Assembly (NCBI GenBank): GCA_021641225.1
Contig: JAJWXI010000036.1
Span: forward strand, 8,221-13,385
Source of the DNA: Collinsella aerofaciens
GTDB taxonomy: Bacteria > Actinomycetota > Coriobacteriia > Coriobacteriales > Coriobacteriaceae
Reading direction: 5' to 3'
DNA length: 5,165 bases
Positions 1 through 5,165 of the stretch are shown here, in pieces. A program made the position numbers and the translations under genes. The notes beneath the pieces were generated by a model, which did not search any database, had not been told where the DNA came from, and saw only the letters and a list, made by a program, of their open reading frames with translations. Every line of letters starts with the position of its first letter. The first letter of the stretch is position 1.

Positions 1-683
1 TGTTCCCCACGGTGTCGCTCGACCGCTATGATGCACATCGAGAGCGCCATTCGCGCGTCTTGGATGCTACTCATATTTCCATTGATAGCAAATCTTCGAT
101 GGTGGCCGGGCTGCCTCAGTTGATTTTAGGCGGCCTAGTCGTTCAGACCTCTGGCGTGATGTATAGTCGTCCGCTGTTTGAGGCATGCCTGTCGCACGGC
201 AAGGCGTACCGTACGGTTGAGTTTATGGTGTGCGCGCTCTCGCAGGCGCAGCGCGTCTCCGGATGCGGCGACGCTTGTTTCCACACGGTAGCGCCTAAGC
301 TTACAGACGCCTTTGATCCCACCATGTATGCCAAGGTATCCGATGACACCCGAGCGCTCGACGAGCTTGCGGACTCACTCTCGGAAGCAGATAGCGGTGG
401 TCGGCTCAAGCTGGCAAGCCAAAAGTTCTACTTTGCCGGACTGGTCGCCTGCATCGAGAATTTGTGTCTGAGCCCGCATGGGGTGTCGTCAATCGAGCGT
501 TCCGCCCGCATGCGTGATATGCTCGAGGCGCCTCGAACCCGTCAGATGGTCGCCGCGCTCAAGGACAACCATCGGGGACTCGGTCTGTTGTTTGGGCCGA
601 TCGCCAGCGCTAAGCCCGCGCGCTGCGTGATGTGTACGCATCTGGCAGCTTTTCTTAACCGGACGGGCGCAAAAACCGCCTAA
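1..683 (+). CDS. Hypothetical protein, probably 5'-truncated; possible GT2-like C-terminal region
   Basis: The reading frame is open from the window edge (first full codon at base 3) to a TAA at 681-683. A GTG at 12 would give 223 residues, but the few bases before it hold no Shine-Dalgarno sequence and the frame stays open upstream, so the true start is probably outside the window. I do not recognise the family with confidence. The protein is soluble-looking, with no clear membrane segment or signal peptide. A stretch around residues 33-95 counted from the GTG (a hydrophobic patch, then SRPLFEACL, YRTVEFMVCALSQAQRV) faintly recalls the acceptor-side region of family 2 glycosyltransferases, where an ED-type motif is followed by a helix and a 'Y/F-H' element. 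The later part is helical and basic and ends in a Cys pair (CVMC). The glycosyltransferase reading is a weak inference; no nucleotide-binding or DxD motif is visible because that half would lie upstream. A 132-bp gap follows before argR, so the two are probably not tightly coupled. Confidence 0.6.
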   Translation, partial: FPTVSLDRYDAHRERHSRVLDATHISIDSKSSMVAGLPQLILGGLVVQTSGVMYSRPLFEACLSHGKAYRTVEFMVCALSQAQRVSGCGDACFHTVAPKLTDAFDPTMYAKVSDDTRALDELADSLSEADSGGRLKLASQKFYFAGLVACIENLCLSPHGVSSIERSARMRDMLEAPRTRQMVAALKDNHRGLGLLFGPIASAKPARCVMCTHLAAFLNRTGAKTA

Positions 684-694
684 ACGGCTCATTA

Positions 695-722
695 CGAAAC
701 AAACTTGCATAGAATTGTTTCG
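695..722. promoter_or_regulatory. Perfect 8-bp inverted repeat, candidate operator
   Basis: CGAAACAA (695-702) and TTGTTTCG (715-722) are exact reverse complements separated by 12 bases, so the half-site centres are 20 bp apart, about two helical turns. A -10-like hexamer TAGAAT (710-715, 5 of 6 matches to TATAAT) lies in the spacer and touches the right arm, but I see no good -35 at the matching distance. The element begins 11 bp after the stop of the upstream gene. The stem is AT-rich and is not followed by a T-run, so a protein-binding site is more likely than a terminator. Function is inferred from symmetry only. Confidence 0.3.
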
Positions 723-767
723 AAATGCGTTCTTATACACAAAAGCCTTCAAATAGCGTTAAACTAT

Positions 768-782
768 TCAATCACTGATTGA
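768..782. promoter_or_regulatory. 15-bp palindrome upstream of argR, ARG-box-like operator
   Basis: TCAATCA-C-TGATTGA is a perfect palindrome with 7-bp arms around a single central base, centred 41 bp before the argR ATG. It fits the pattern TnAAT-N5-ATTnA, whereas the known ArgR box is TnAAT-N4-ATTnA, so it differs from consensus by one extra central base. ArgR proteins commonly repress their own gene, and the position between a plausible promoter zone and the ribosome-binding site suits autoregulation. The assignment to ArgR is inference. Confidence 0.4.
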
Positions 783-800
783 TTGTCTCCGCCATCTTTT

Positions 801-810
801 GGAGAGAGGG
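801..810 (+). promoter_or_regulatory. Ribosome-binding site that fixes the argR start
   Basis: A purine run GGAGAGAGGG ends 5 bases before the ATG at 816. An in-frame TTG at 783 would add 11 residues, but it overlaps the palindrome, has no Shine-Dalgarno sequence and would place this purine run inside the gene. The ATG at 816 is therefore preferred, and it gives the usual ArgR N-terminus. Confidence 0.75.
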
Positions 811-815
811 TTTGT

Positions 816-1253
816 ATGGCTAAAAAACGCAATGGGCGCCAGGATGCCATTAGAGATATTGTGCGCAATAAGGATGTCCGCACGCAGCGCGTGCTGGTCG
901 ATGAGCTCCGTGCTATGGGCTTTGATTGCACGCAGGCGACTGTCTCTCGCGATATTGCCGATATGGGGCTGCGTAAGCTCCCTGAGGGCATCTATGTTCT
1001 GGCAGAGGACCTGCACCTGCAACGTATGGTTTCCGAGCTCGTAACGGGCGTTCTGCGTACCGATAATCTGGTTATGATCAAGGCTCAGCCTGGCACGGCT
1101 TCCGGCATCGCCGCCGCCGTTGATGCGGCAGAGTTACCCGATGTGCTTGGCTCGCTTGCCGGCAACGATACGATTTTGGTTATTGCCCAGACGGCCGAGG
1201 ACGGCGAGCGTCTCGAGGCGCTGATCAATAAGCTGAGCAATTCTCGCAAGTAG
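816..1253 (+). CDS. argR: Arginine repressor ArgR
   Basis: This is a 145-residue arginine-responsive transcription regulator, close to the usual family length of 145-160. The N-terminal winged helix-turn-helix spans roughly residues 5-65. It has the conserved TQ..LV..L...G (residues 23-35) followed by TQATVSRDI..MGL.K (39-54), where the SR pair of the recognition helix is intact. The C-terminal oligomerisation and arginine-binding domain (about 75-145) shows the QPGTASGIA..VD segment (91-103) and the GNDTILVI loop (116-123). In most ArgR proteins this loop reads GDDT, with both Asp residues binding arginine; here the first is Asn117 and the second, Asp118, is kept. By family knowledge the protein forms hexamers that bind ARG boxes and repress arginine biosynthesis and sometimes activate catabolism. 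No arg biosynthesis gene is next to it; the gene has its own upstream gap with an ARG-box-like palindrome and its own terminator, suggesting a single-gene, self-regulated unit. Confidence 0.96.
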   Translation: MAKKRNGRQDAIRDIVRNKDVRTQRVLVDELRAMGFDCTQATVSRDIADMGLRKLPEGIYVLAEDLHLQRMVSELVTGVLRTDNLVMIKAQPGTASGIAAAVDAAELPDVLGSLAGNDTILVIAQTAEDGERLEALINKLSNSRK

Positions 1254-1302
1254 GCGTGCGGTTCGTGCGCTCGGCATTGTTTGCGCTGACATAGTGGCTT
1301 GT

Positions 1303-1337
1303 AAGGGGTATCGACGTTGGTCGGTACCCCTTTTTGT
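1303..1337 (+). terminator. Rho-independent terminator of argR
   Basis: The 13-bp stem pairs 1303-1315 with 1320-1332 (one G-U wobble at 1311/1324), has a GTTG tetraloop (1316-1319), and runs into TTTTTGTTT (the T-run starts at 1331). It begins 49 bases after the argR stop. Strength and direction are clear: the T-run lies only on the + strand side. Confidence 0.9.
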
Positions 1338-1376
1338 TTGCCGGTATAAAGACCGCCCACCAGGTCGCTTCTAACT

Positions 1377-1415
1377 AAAAGGCCCCGAGCAGTTCAATAA
1401 GCTGCTCGGGGCCTT
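1377..1415 (-). terminator. Rho-independent terminator of the PBP gene, possibly bidirectional
   Basis: The 14-bp perfect stem pairs 1379-1392 with 1402-1415 (core GGCCCCGAGCAG / CTGCTCGGGGCC) around a 9-base loop. Read on the - strand it lies 22 bases past the PBP stop and is followed by TTTT (complement of 1377-1380), partly paired in the stem. On the + strand it is followed by TTGTTGG, a weak T-run, so it may also back up the argR terminator. Confidence 0.85.
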
Positions 1416-1437
1416 GTTGGCTTTAGTCGCGTACTTC

Positions 1438-3636
1438 TTAGCCGACCGTATCATCAGGCGTGGGCGAGGGGTCGGGAGTGGGCGTAGGCGTAGGCGTGCC
1501 GCCATCGCCGCCGGTCGAACCACCAGTGGAGCCGCCCGTCGAGCCACCGGTCGTACCGGTGCCGCCGGTGGTGTCGCCGCCCGTGGTGTCGGTGGTCGTG
1601 GTCGTCGTGGTAGTCGTTGTGGTGGTTTCCTCTTCCTCTTCCTCTTCGTCCTTGTCCTTGCCGTCGTTCTCCGACTTCTTGGTGTTGTTGGTGCCGTAGA
1701 ACTTCCAGACGCTGTTGTTCTTGTAGGTGGGCGCCGTTCCGGTCGCAAACTCCTCGCGCTCGGTACCGGTCAGAACGGTGTTCATAAACCGCTTAAAGAC
1801 AGGCAGGTTGGTGCTGTCGCCCAGCAGGTCCGTGCCGTACTTTTGGATGGGGATCTCGCCCGCGGAATAGCCGGTCCACAGGGCGCACGCCAGCTGCGGG
1901 GTATAGCCGCAGAACCAAAGGTTGGTGGTGTTGTCGGTGGTGCCCGTCTTGCCGGCATAGGGCTGGTTGACACTCAGGGCGCCGGCAGCACCCGTACCGC
2001 TGCCCTTCATGACGCCGGACAGAACATCGGTGACCGCGGCGGCCTCGCCCTCGGTAAGCACCTGTGAGGGATTGTCGGTGTGCTGGTACAGCACCGAACC
2101 GGTACGAGAGTCAATCTCGGTGATGGCGATCGGCTGGCGATAGTAGCCGCCGTTGGCAAACGTCGCGTAGGCGGCGGCCATCTCGAGCGGCGAGATCGAG
2201 CCGGTGCCGAGGGTCATGACGGGAACGTCCTCGATGTTGTCCTTGGCGGGGTCGATGCCGAGCTTTTTGACGAGCGAGATGATCTTGCTGTTGCCGACGG
2301 CTTCCGCCACCTGGATGTAGCCGGTGTTGGAGGAGTATGCCGTCGCCTGCTTAAGCGTGATGTTGCCATAGCTCTGGTTGGCGTAATTTTGGACCTCGGT
2401 CGTGGTGCCCTTGGCCTTGAGCGGCGAGTTGCAGTTGAGGGTGACGTTGGGGTTCATGCCGTTTTGGATGGCAGTTGCCAGCGTAAAGGCCTTAAAGGTG
2501 GAGCCGACGGGACGCTTGGCCGTGGCATGGTTTACGTGGTTCTCGTCAGCGTTGTAGTCGTAGCCGCCCACCATGCACTTGATGTAGCCGGTCTTGGGGT
2601 CGACGACGACCATGCCCATGTCCAGGCCGTCAAGCGAGAGCGTGTCGAGCTGCTCGCGGACGGCATTCTCTGCCACCTGCTGCATCGTGGGGTCGATGGT
2701 GGTCTTGACGGTCAGGCCGCCCTTAAAGAGCACGTCGGTCGAGAACTCCTGCTCCAGCAGCTGCTTGACGTAGGAGACAAAGTAGGGCTGCGAGTAAACG
2801 TCGACGCCGCTGCCCGAGATTTCGGTCACGTTGAGGGTGATGGGCTCGGCCTGTGCGGCATCGTGCTCCTCCTGGGTGATGTGGCCCAGGCGCAGCATGT
2901 TGTCGAGAACCTTGTTGCGGCGAGACAGTGCCAGATCGGGATTGACCGTGGGGTCGTACTGCGAAGGCGAGTTGGGAAGGCCGATGAGTAGCGCGGCCTC
3001 GCTCAGGGTGAGGTCGGCGGCGCTCTTGGACAGATAGGTCTCGGCTGCGGCCTCGATGCCGTAGGCGCCGTGGCCGTAATAGATGGTGTTGAGGTACATC
3101 ATGAGGATCTCGTCTTTGGAGTACATGTCCTCCATCTTGATGGCGATGTAGGCCTCGCGCACCTTACGCTCAATGGTCGAGTCGAATTGCTCCTCCTGCA
3201 GGATGGTGTTGCGCACAAGCTGCTGGGTGATCGTCGAGGCGCCTTCGTGCCCGCCGCCGAGGGTTGCCACCGCAGCACGCGCGATACCCCACAGGTCGAT
3301 ACCGCCGTGCTCGTAGAAGCGCTCGTCCTCGACGTCAACGGTGCCCTGCAGCACGTAGGGGGAGACCTCGTCCTTGGTGATAGACTTGCGGTTTTGCGTG
3401 TAGAAGCTCGCGATCTTGTTGCCGTTGCAGTCGACGATCTCGGTGGGCTCGCTCACCAGATACGCGTTGGCGTCGGTGTAGTCGGGCAGATCGGACAGCC
3501 AGCGGTTGACGTTGCCGACCATGCCGATGCCAAATGCCACGCCCGCAATAAGCAAAAAGCCCAAAAACGAGAGCAGGATTATGGGTAGAGCATGCGTCTT
3601 TGAACGGCTGCGTCCCTGTCGTTGGCGAGGACCCAT
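1438..3636 (-). CDS. Class A penicillin-binding protein (bifunctional GT51 glycosyltransferase / transpeptidase)
   Basis: This 732-residue PBP1A/PonA-like enzyme polymerises lipid II into glycan strands and cross-links peptides outside the membrane. A basic cytoplasmic N-terminus (RQRQGRSRSK) precedes one signal-anchor helix (about 17-40). The GT51 domain (about 65-260) has EDERFYEHGG with catalytic Glu103, GASTITQQL (132-140), RKVREAYIAIKME (157-169) and ILMMYLNTIYYGHGAYGI (177-194). The transpeptidase domain (about 335-620) has all three motifs: S379-T-F-K382 (nucleophile Ser379), S435-S-N437 and K563-T-G-T566. Both activities should therefore be intact. Residues 661-732 form a low-complexity tail. 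I chose the ATG at 3634-3636 because GGAGGT (3643-3648) lies 6 bases before it. An upstream in-frame start at 3759 would add 41 residues without homology that interrupt the normal short tail before the anchor. The gene is convergent with argR and divergent from the U32 gene, so it is transcribed alone. Confidence 0.96.
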   Translation of the reverse strand: MGPRQRQGRSRSKTHALPIILLSFLGFLLIAGVAFGIGMVGNVNRWLSDLPDYTDANAYLVSEPTEIVDCNGNKIASFYTQNRKSITKDEVSPYVLQGTVDVEDERFYEHGGIDLWGIARAAVATLGGGHEGASTITQQLVRNTILQEEQFDSTIERKVREAYIAIKMEDMYSKDEILMMYLNTIYYGHGAYGIEAAAETYLSKSAADLTLSEAALLIGLPNSPSQYDPTVNPDLALSRRNKVLDNMLRLGHITQEEHDAAQAEPITLNVTEISGSGVDVYSQPYFVSYVKQLLEQEFSTDVLFKGGLTVKTTIDPTMQQVAENAVREQLDTLSLDGLDMGMVVVDPKTGYIKCMVGGYDYNADENHVNHATAKRPVGSTFKAFTLATAIQNGMNPNVTLNCNSPLKAKGTTTEVQNYANQSYGNITLKQATAYSSNTGYIQVAEAVGNSKIISLVKKLGIDPAKDNIEDVPVMTLGTGSISPLEMAAAYATFANGGYYRQPIAITEIDSRTGSVLYQHTDNPSQVLTEGEAAAVTDVLSGVMKGSGTGAAGALSVNQPYAGKTGTTDNTTNLWFCGYTPQLACALWTGYSAGEIPIQKYGTDLLGDSTNLPVFKRFMNTVLTGTEREEFATGTAPTYKNNSVWKFYGTNNTKKSENDGKDKDEEEEEEETTTTTTTTTTTTDTTGGDTTGGTGTTGGSTGGSTGGSTGGDGGTPTPTPTPDPSPTPDDTVG
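1441..1656 (-). repeat. Low-complexity 3' end of the PBP gene (Glu, Thr, Gly-Ser-Thr and Pro-Thr runs)
   Basis: In protein order the tail has an acidic run with seven Glu (residues 664-670; 1627-1647), twelve consecutive Thr (671-682; 1591-1626), a Gly/Thr segment that includes three GGST units (697-708; 1513-1548, 12-base period), and a Thr-Pro alternation with Asp (714-729) ending in VG. The Glu run alternates GAA and GAG, and the Thr run mixes several codons, so the DNA is only partly repetitive. Such extracellular tails in Gram-positive class A PBPs are thought to be disordered and to extend into the wall; this role is inference. There is no LPxTG signal. Confidence 0.9.
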
Positions 3637-3642
3637 ATATTG

Positions 3643-3648
3643 ACCTCC
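3643..3648 (-). promoter_or_regulatory. Ribosome-binding site that fixes the PBP start
   Basis: On the - strand, GGAGGT is followed after 6 bases by the ATG at 3636. It is a near-perfect Shine-Dalgarno sequence and argues against the longer start at 3759. Confidence 0.85.
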
Positions 3649-3784
3649 AGGTATGTCGTGCCGGACGGTGGATGTGCCGTCGGGGCAGGATGGACATAAG
3701 TTATTACACGATAAACCAAACGGGGCGCGCGAGGCCTCGTGTATGCTGGAAGACGGCATTTTTCAGAGTGAATGCATACCTTGG

Positions 3785-3791
3785 TAAGGAG
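3785..3791 (+). promoter_or_regulatory. Ribosome-binding site that fixes the U32 gene start
   Basis: TAAGGAG ends 7 bases before the ATG at 3799. An in-frame ATG at 3772, directly after a TGA, would add nine residues but has only a weak AGAG upstream, so 3799 is preferred. Confidence 0.8.
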
Positions 3792-3798
3792 TTTGTCG

Positions 3799-5165
3799 AT
3801 GGCGATTCGGACGATGGGGCCGAGCGGACAATACGAGACTGGATTGGATGCTGCCGGTGCGGCGCTGCCCGAGCTGCTGGCGCCGGCGGGCGGACTCGAC
3901 CAGATGCTTGCGGCCATCGCCGCGGGTGCCGATGCCATCTATGCGGGGTTGGGCGGCTTTAACGCCCGTGTGAGCGCCCATGGCTTTACGGATAACGAGT
4001 TTGCGCGCGGCTGCGCCGTGGCGCATGCCCATGGCGTGCGTGTGTACGTAACGCTCAACGTGTTCGTGTTTGACGATGAGTTGTCCGACGCGGTGGCGTT
4101 GGGAGCTCATGCACTGGAGCTGGGCGCCGATGCTCTGATTGTCGCCGATGCCGGGTTGGCCTGCGCGCTGCGCGCGGCGATTCCCGGGGTCGAGATTCAC
4201 CTGTCCACGCAGGCGGGCGCTCATAGCGAGGGTGCCGTGCGGCTTGCCGCCGATGAGCTGGGGGTCGAGCGCGTGACGACGGCACGCGAGCTGACGGTCG
4301 ACGAGATTGCGGCGCTCTGTGCCACGGGCGTGCCCATCGAGGTATTCTGCCACGGTGCGATTTGCATCGGCTATTCGGGGGCGTGCGAGTTCTCGGCCCT
4401 GCGGCGTGGGCGCTCGGCGATGCGCGGCGACTGTACGCAGCCGTGCCGTCTGGCGTACGACCTGGTGGACGAGGCGGGACAGAGCGTTGTCACCGTCGAG
4501 GGAGATCGCCTGCTGTGCCCGCGCGACTATCTGGGTATTGCGCATCTGCCTGAGCTTGTAGATGCCGGCGTGGCGTCGCTCAAGATCGAGGGGCGCATGA
4601 AGAACCCCGATTACGTATTCAACGTGGTGCGGGTGTGGCGCCGGGCACTCGATATGCTGTGCGACGGCGCGTGGGACCCCGGTGCCGTGGAAGAGCTTGA
4701 GCGCGAGCTGGGAAGGTCGTTTAACCGTGGGTTTACCGATGCGTACCTGCGAGGGCGTTCGGGTGCCGAGCTGATGAGCTTTGAGCGTGCAATTAACCAG
4801 GGCGTGCGCGTGGGGCGCTTGGTCGCTGTGGGCCACGAAGAGGTGACGGTTGAGCTTGATGCCGCCGTGGCGGCGGGCGATACGCTCGAAATCCGATTTT
4901 ACCCGGGTGCCGACGCGCGTCCCGATGTGCCCAAGCGCTGGCCACAGGTGCCTTGCCCCGTGGATGCCGCTGCGGGAGAGCGCATCGTTGTGCATTGCAA
5001 ACGTAAGGTGGACGCGGGCTGCGAGGTCTATCTGATTCGCAGCGCCGGCGTGTTGGATCAGACGGCGGCGGTGTTGGAGCGCATGCGGGCCGAGGCGGAT
5101 GCGATTGCGCCCGTTGCGCGTGCCGTTGAGGTGCTGCCCTTTGAGGACGCTGCGGTGGATGGCGG
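3799..5165 (+). CDS. U32-family protein (peptidase U32 / RNA hydroxylase-like), 3'-truncated by window edge
   Basis: The frame is open for 455 codons from the ATG to the end of the window with no stop, so the C-terminus is missing. The family fold starts at ELLAPAGG (residues 25-32) with GADAIYAGL (43-51), NARVSAHGF and VYVTLNV following, as in the TIM-barrel-like U32 core. The family signature is present at 181-199 (E-x-F-x2-G-A-I-C-x4-G-x-C-x-F-S), with Phe198 where the published pattern has an aliphatic residue. Cys189, Cys196, Cys212 (in RGDCTQPCR) and probably Cys240 would be the Fe-S ligands; Cys216 is an additional candidate. The late core motif LKIEGRMKNPDYV (260-272) is intact, followed by FNRGFTDAYL and a beta-rich segment as in long U32 proteins. 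Despite the 'peptidase' name, studied members (RlhA, TrhP, UbiU/V) act in rRNA, tRNA or ubiquinone hydroxylation. The layout is nearest to the long RlhA-like group (typically over 600 residues), but the substrate cannot be assigned here. Confidence 0.93.
   Translation, partial: MAIRTMGPSGQYETGLDAAGAALPELLAPAGGLDQMLAAIAAGADAIYAGLGGFNARVSAHGFTDNEFARGCAVAHAHGVRVYVTLNVFVFDDELSDAVALGAHALELGADALIVADAGLACALRAAIPGVEIHLSTQAGAHSEGAVRLAADELGVERVTTARELTVDEIAALCATGVPIEVFCHGAICIGYSGACEFSALRRGRSAMRGDCTQPCRLAYDLVDEAGQSVVTVEGDRLLCPRDYLGIAHLPELVDAGVASLKIEGRMKNPDYVFNVVRVWRRALDMLCDGAWDPGAVEELERELGRSFNRGFTDAYLRGRSGAELMSFERAINQGVRVGRLVAVGHEEVTVELDAAVAAGDTLEIRFYPGADARPDVPKRWPQVPCPVDAAAGERIVVHCKRKVDAGCEVYLIRSAGVLDQTAAVLERMRAEADAIAPVARAVEVLPFEDAAVDG

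Larger units (their letters stand above)
3637..3798. promoter_or_regulatory. Divergent promoter gap between the PBP and U32 genes
   Basis: This 162-bp gap must hold start signals for both flanking genes. The only AT-rich patch is about 3697-3720, a plausible -10 zone for leftward PBP transcription, but no hexamer pair matches well enough to call. A 10-bp perfect palindrome CGAGGCCTCG lies at 3730-3739, and ACACGA (3706-3711) is mirrored by TCGTGT (3737-3742) across 25 bases. These could be a shared operator or chance in GC-rich DNA. No small gene is evident. Confidence 0.4.

Noticed and set aside
783..815. TTG start for argR at 783
   Set aside because: It overlaps the palindrome, lacks a Shine-Dalgarno sequence and adds 11 residues that are not typical of ArgR, whereas the ATG at 816 has a good purine run 5 bases upstream.
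1254..1437. Possible small RNA or attenuator between argR and the PBP gene
   Set aside because: Both hairpins are explained as terminators of convergent genes, and no promoter-like sequence was seen between them.
1414..2067. Open frames on both strands over the PBP tail, including Arg/Pro-rich and poly-Val/poly-Ser products
   Set aside because: They are out-of-frame readings of the Thr/Glu/Gly repeats in the PBP tail, and some begin inside the terminator stem.
2080..2991. A 303-codon open frame on the + strand opposite the PBP gene
   Set aside because: The - strand frame carries all GT51 and transpeptidase motifs. The + strand product is a Val/Gly/Asp-rich string with no recognisable domain.
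3637..3759. Longer PBP start adding 41 residues
   Set aside because: The ATG at 3636 has a strong GGAGGT at ideal spacing and gives the normal short basic tail before the signal anchor. The extension shows no coding character.
3763..4995. A 410-codon open frame on the - strand opposite the U32 gene
   Set aside because: It lies wholly against a clearly conserved U32 coding frame. Its translation is rich in His, Arg and Ala with no family motif, as expected from the antisense frame of GC-rich codons.

Overview
The window is about 60% GC, gene-dense, and looks like the chromosome of a high-GC anaerobic Gram-positive. The ArgR sequence, a class A penicillin-binding protein (PBP) with a Thr/Gly/Pro-rich tail, and a large U32-family protein together suggest a Coriobacteriia member such as Collinsella. 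That placement comes from recollection of family style and codon use, not from a search. I see no mobile element, CRISPR array, tRNA or rRNA.

Layout, left to right. (1) 1-683, + strand: the 3' part of a gene whose beginning probably lies outside the window. It is unrecognised, with a weak resemblance to the C-terminal part of family 2 glycosyltransferases. (2) 684-815: a 132-bp AT-richer regulatory gap with two perfect dyads, one (768-782) close to an ARG box. (3) 816-1253, + strand: argR, the arginine repressor, ending in a strong intrinsic terminator (1303-1337). (4) 1379-1415: a second, GC-rich hairpin that serves the convergent gene on the other strand. (5) 1438-3636, - strand: a complete bifunctional class A PBP (GT51 glycosyltransferase plus transpeptidase) with a low-complexity C-terminal tail. 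(6) 3637-3798: a divergent promoter gap. (7) 3799 to the window end, + strand: the first 455 codons of a U32-family protein with the Cys-rich Fe-S motif, cut off by the window edge.

The genes do not form one operon. argR stands alone between its own upstream gap and its terminator. The PBP is a single-gene leftward unit convergent with argR and divergent from the U32 gene. Their roles differ: arginine-responsive transcription control, peptidoglycan synthesis at the outer face of the membrane, and probably RNA hydroxylation or a related U32 activity in the cytoplasm.

I found no convincing undescribed system. The points most worth checking are the ARG-box-like palindrome before argR, an Asp-to-Asn change in the ArgR arginine-binding motif, and the unusual composition of the PBP tail. 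Long open frames opposite the PBP and U32 genes are best explained as shadows of GC-rich coding sequence.
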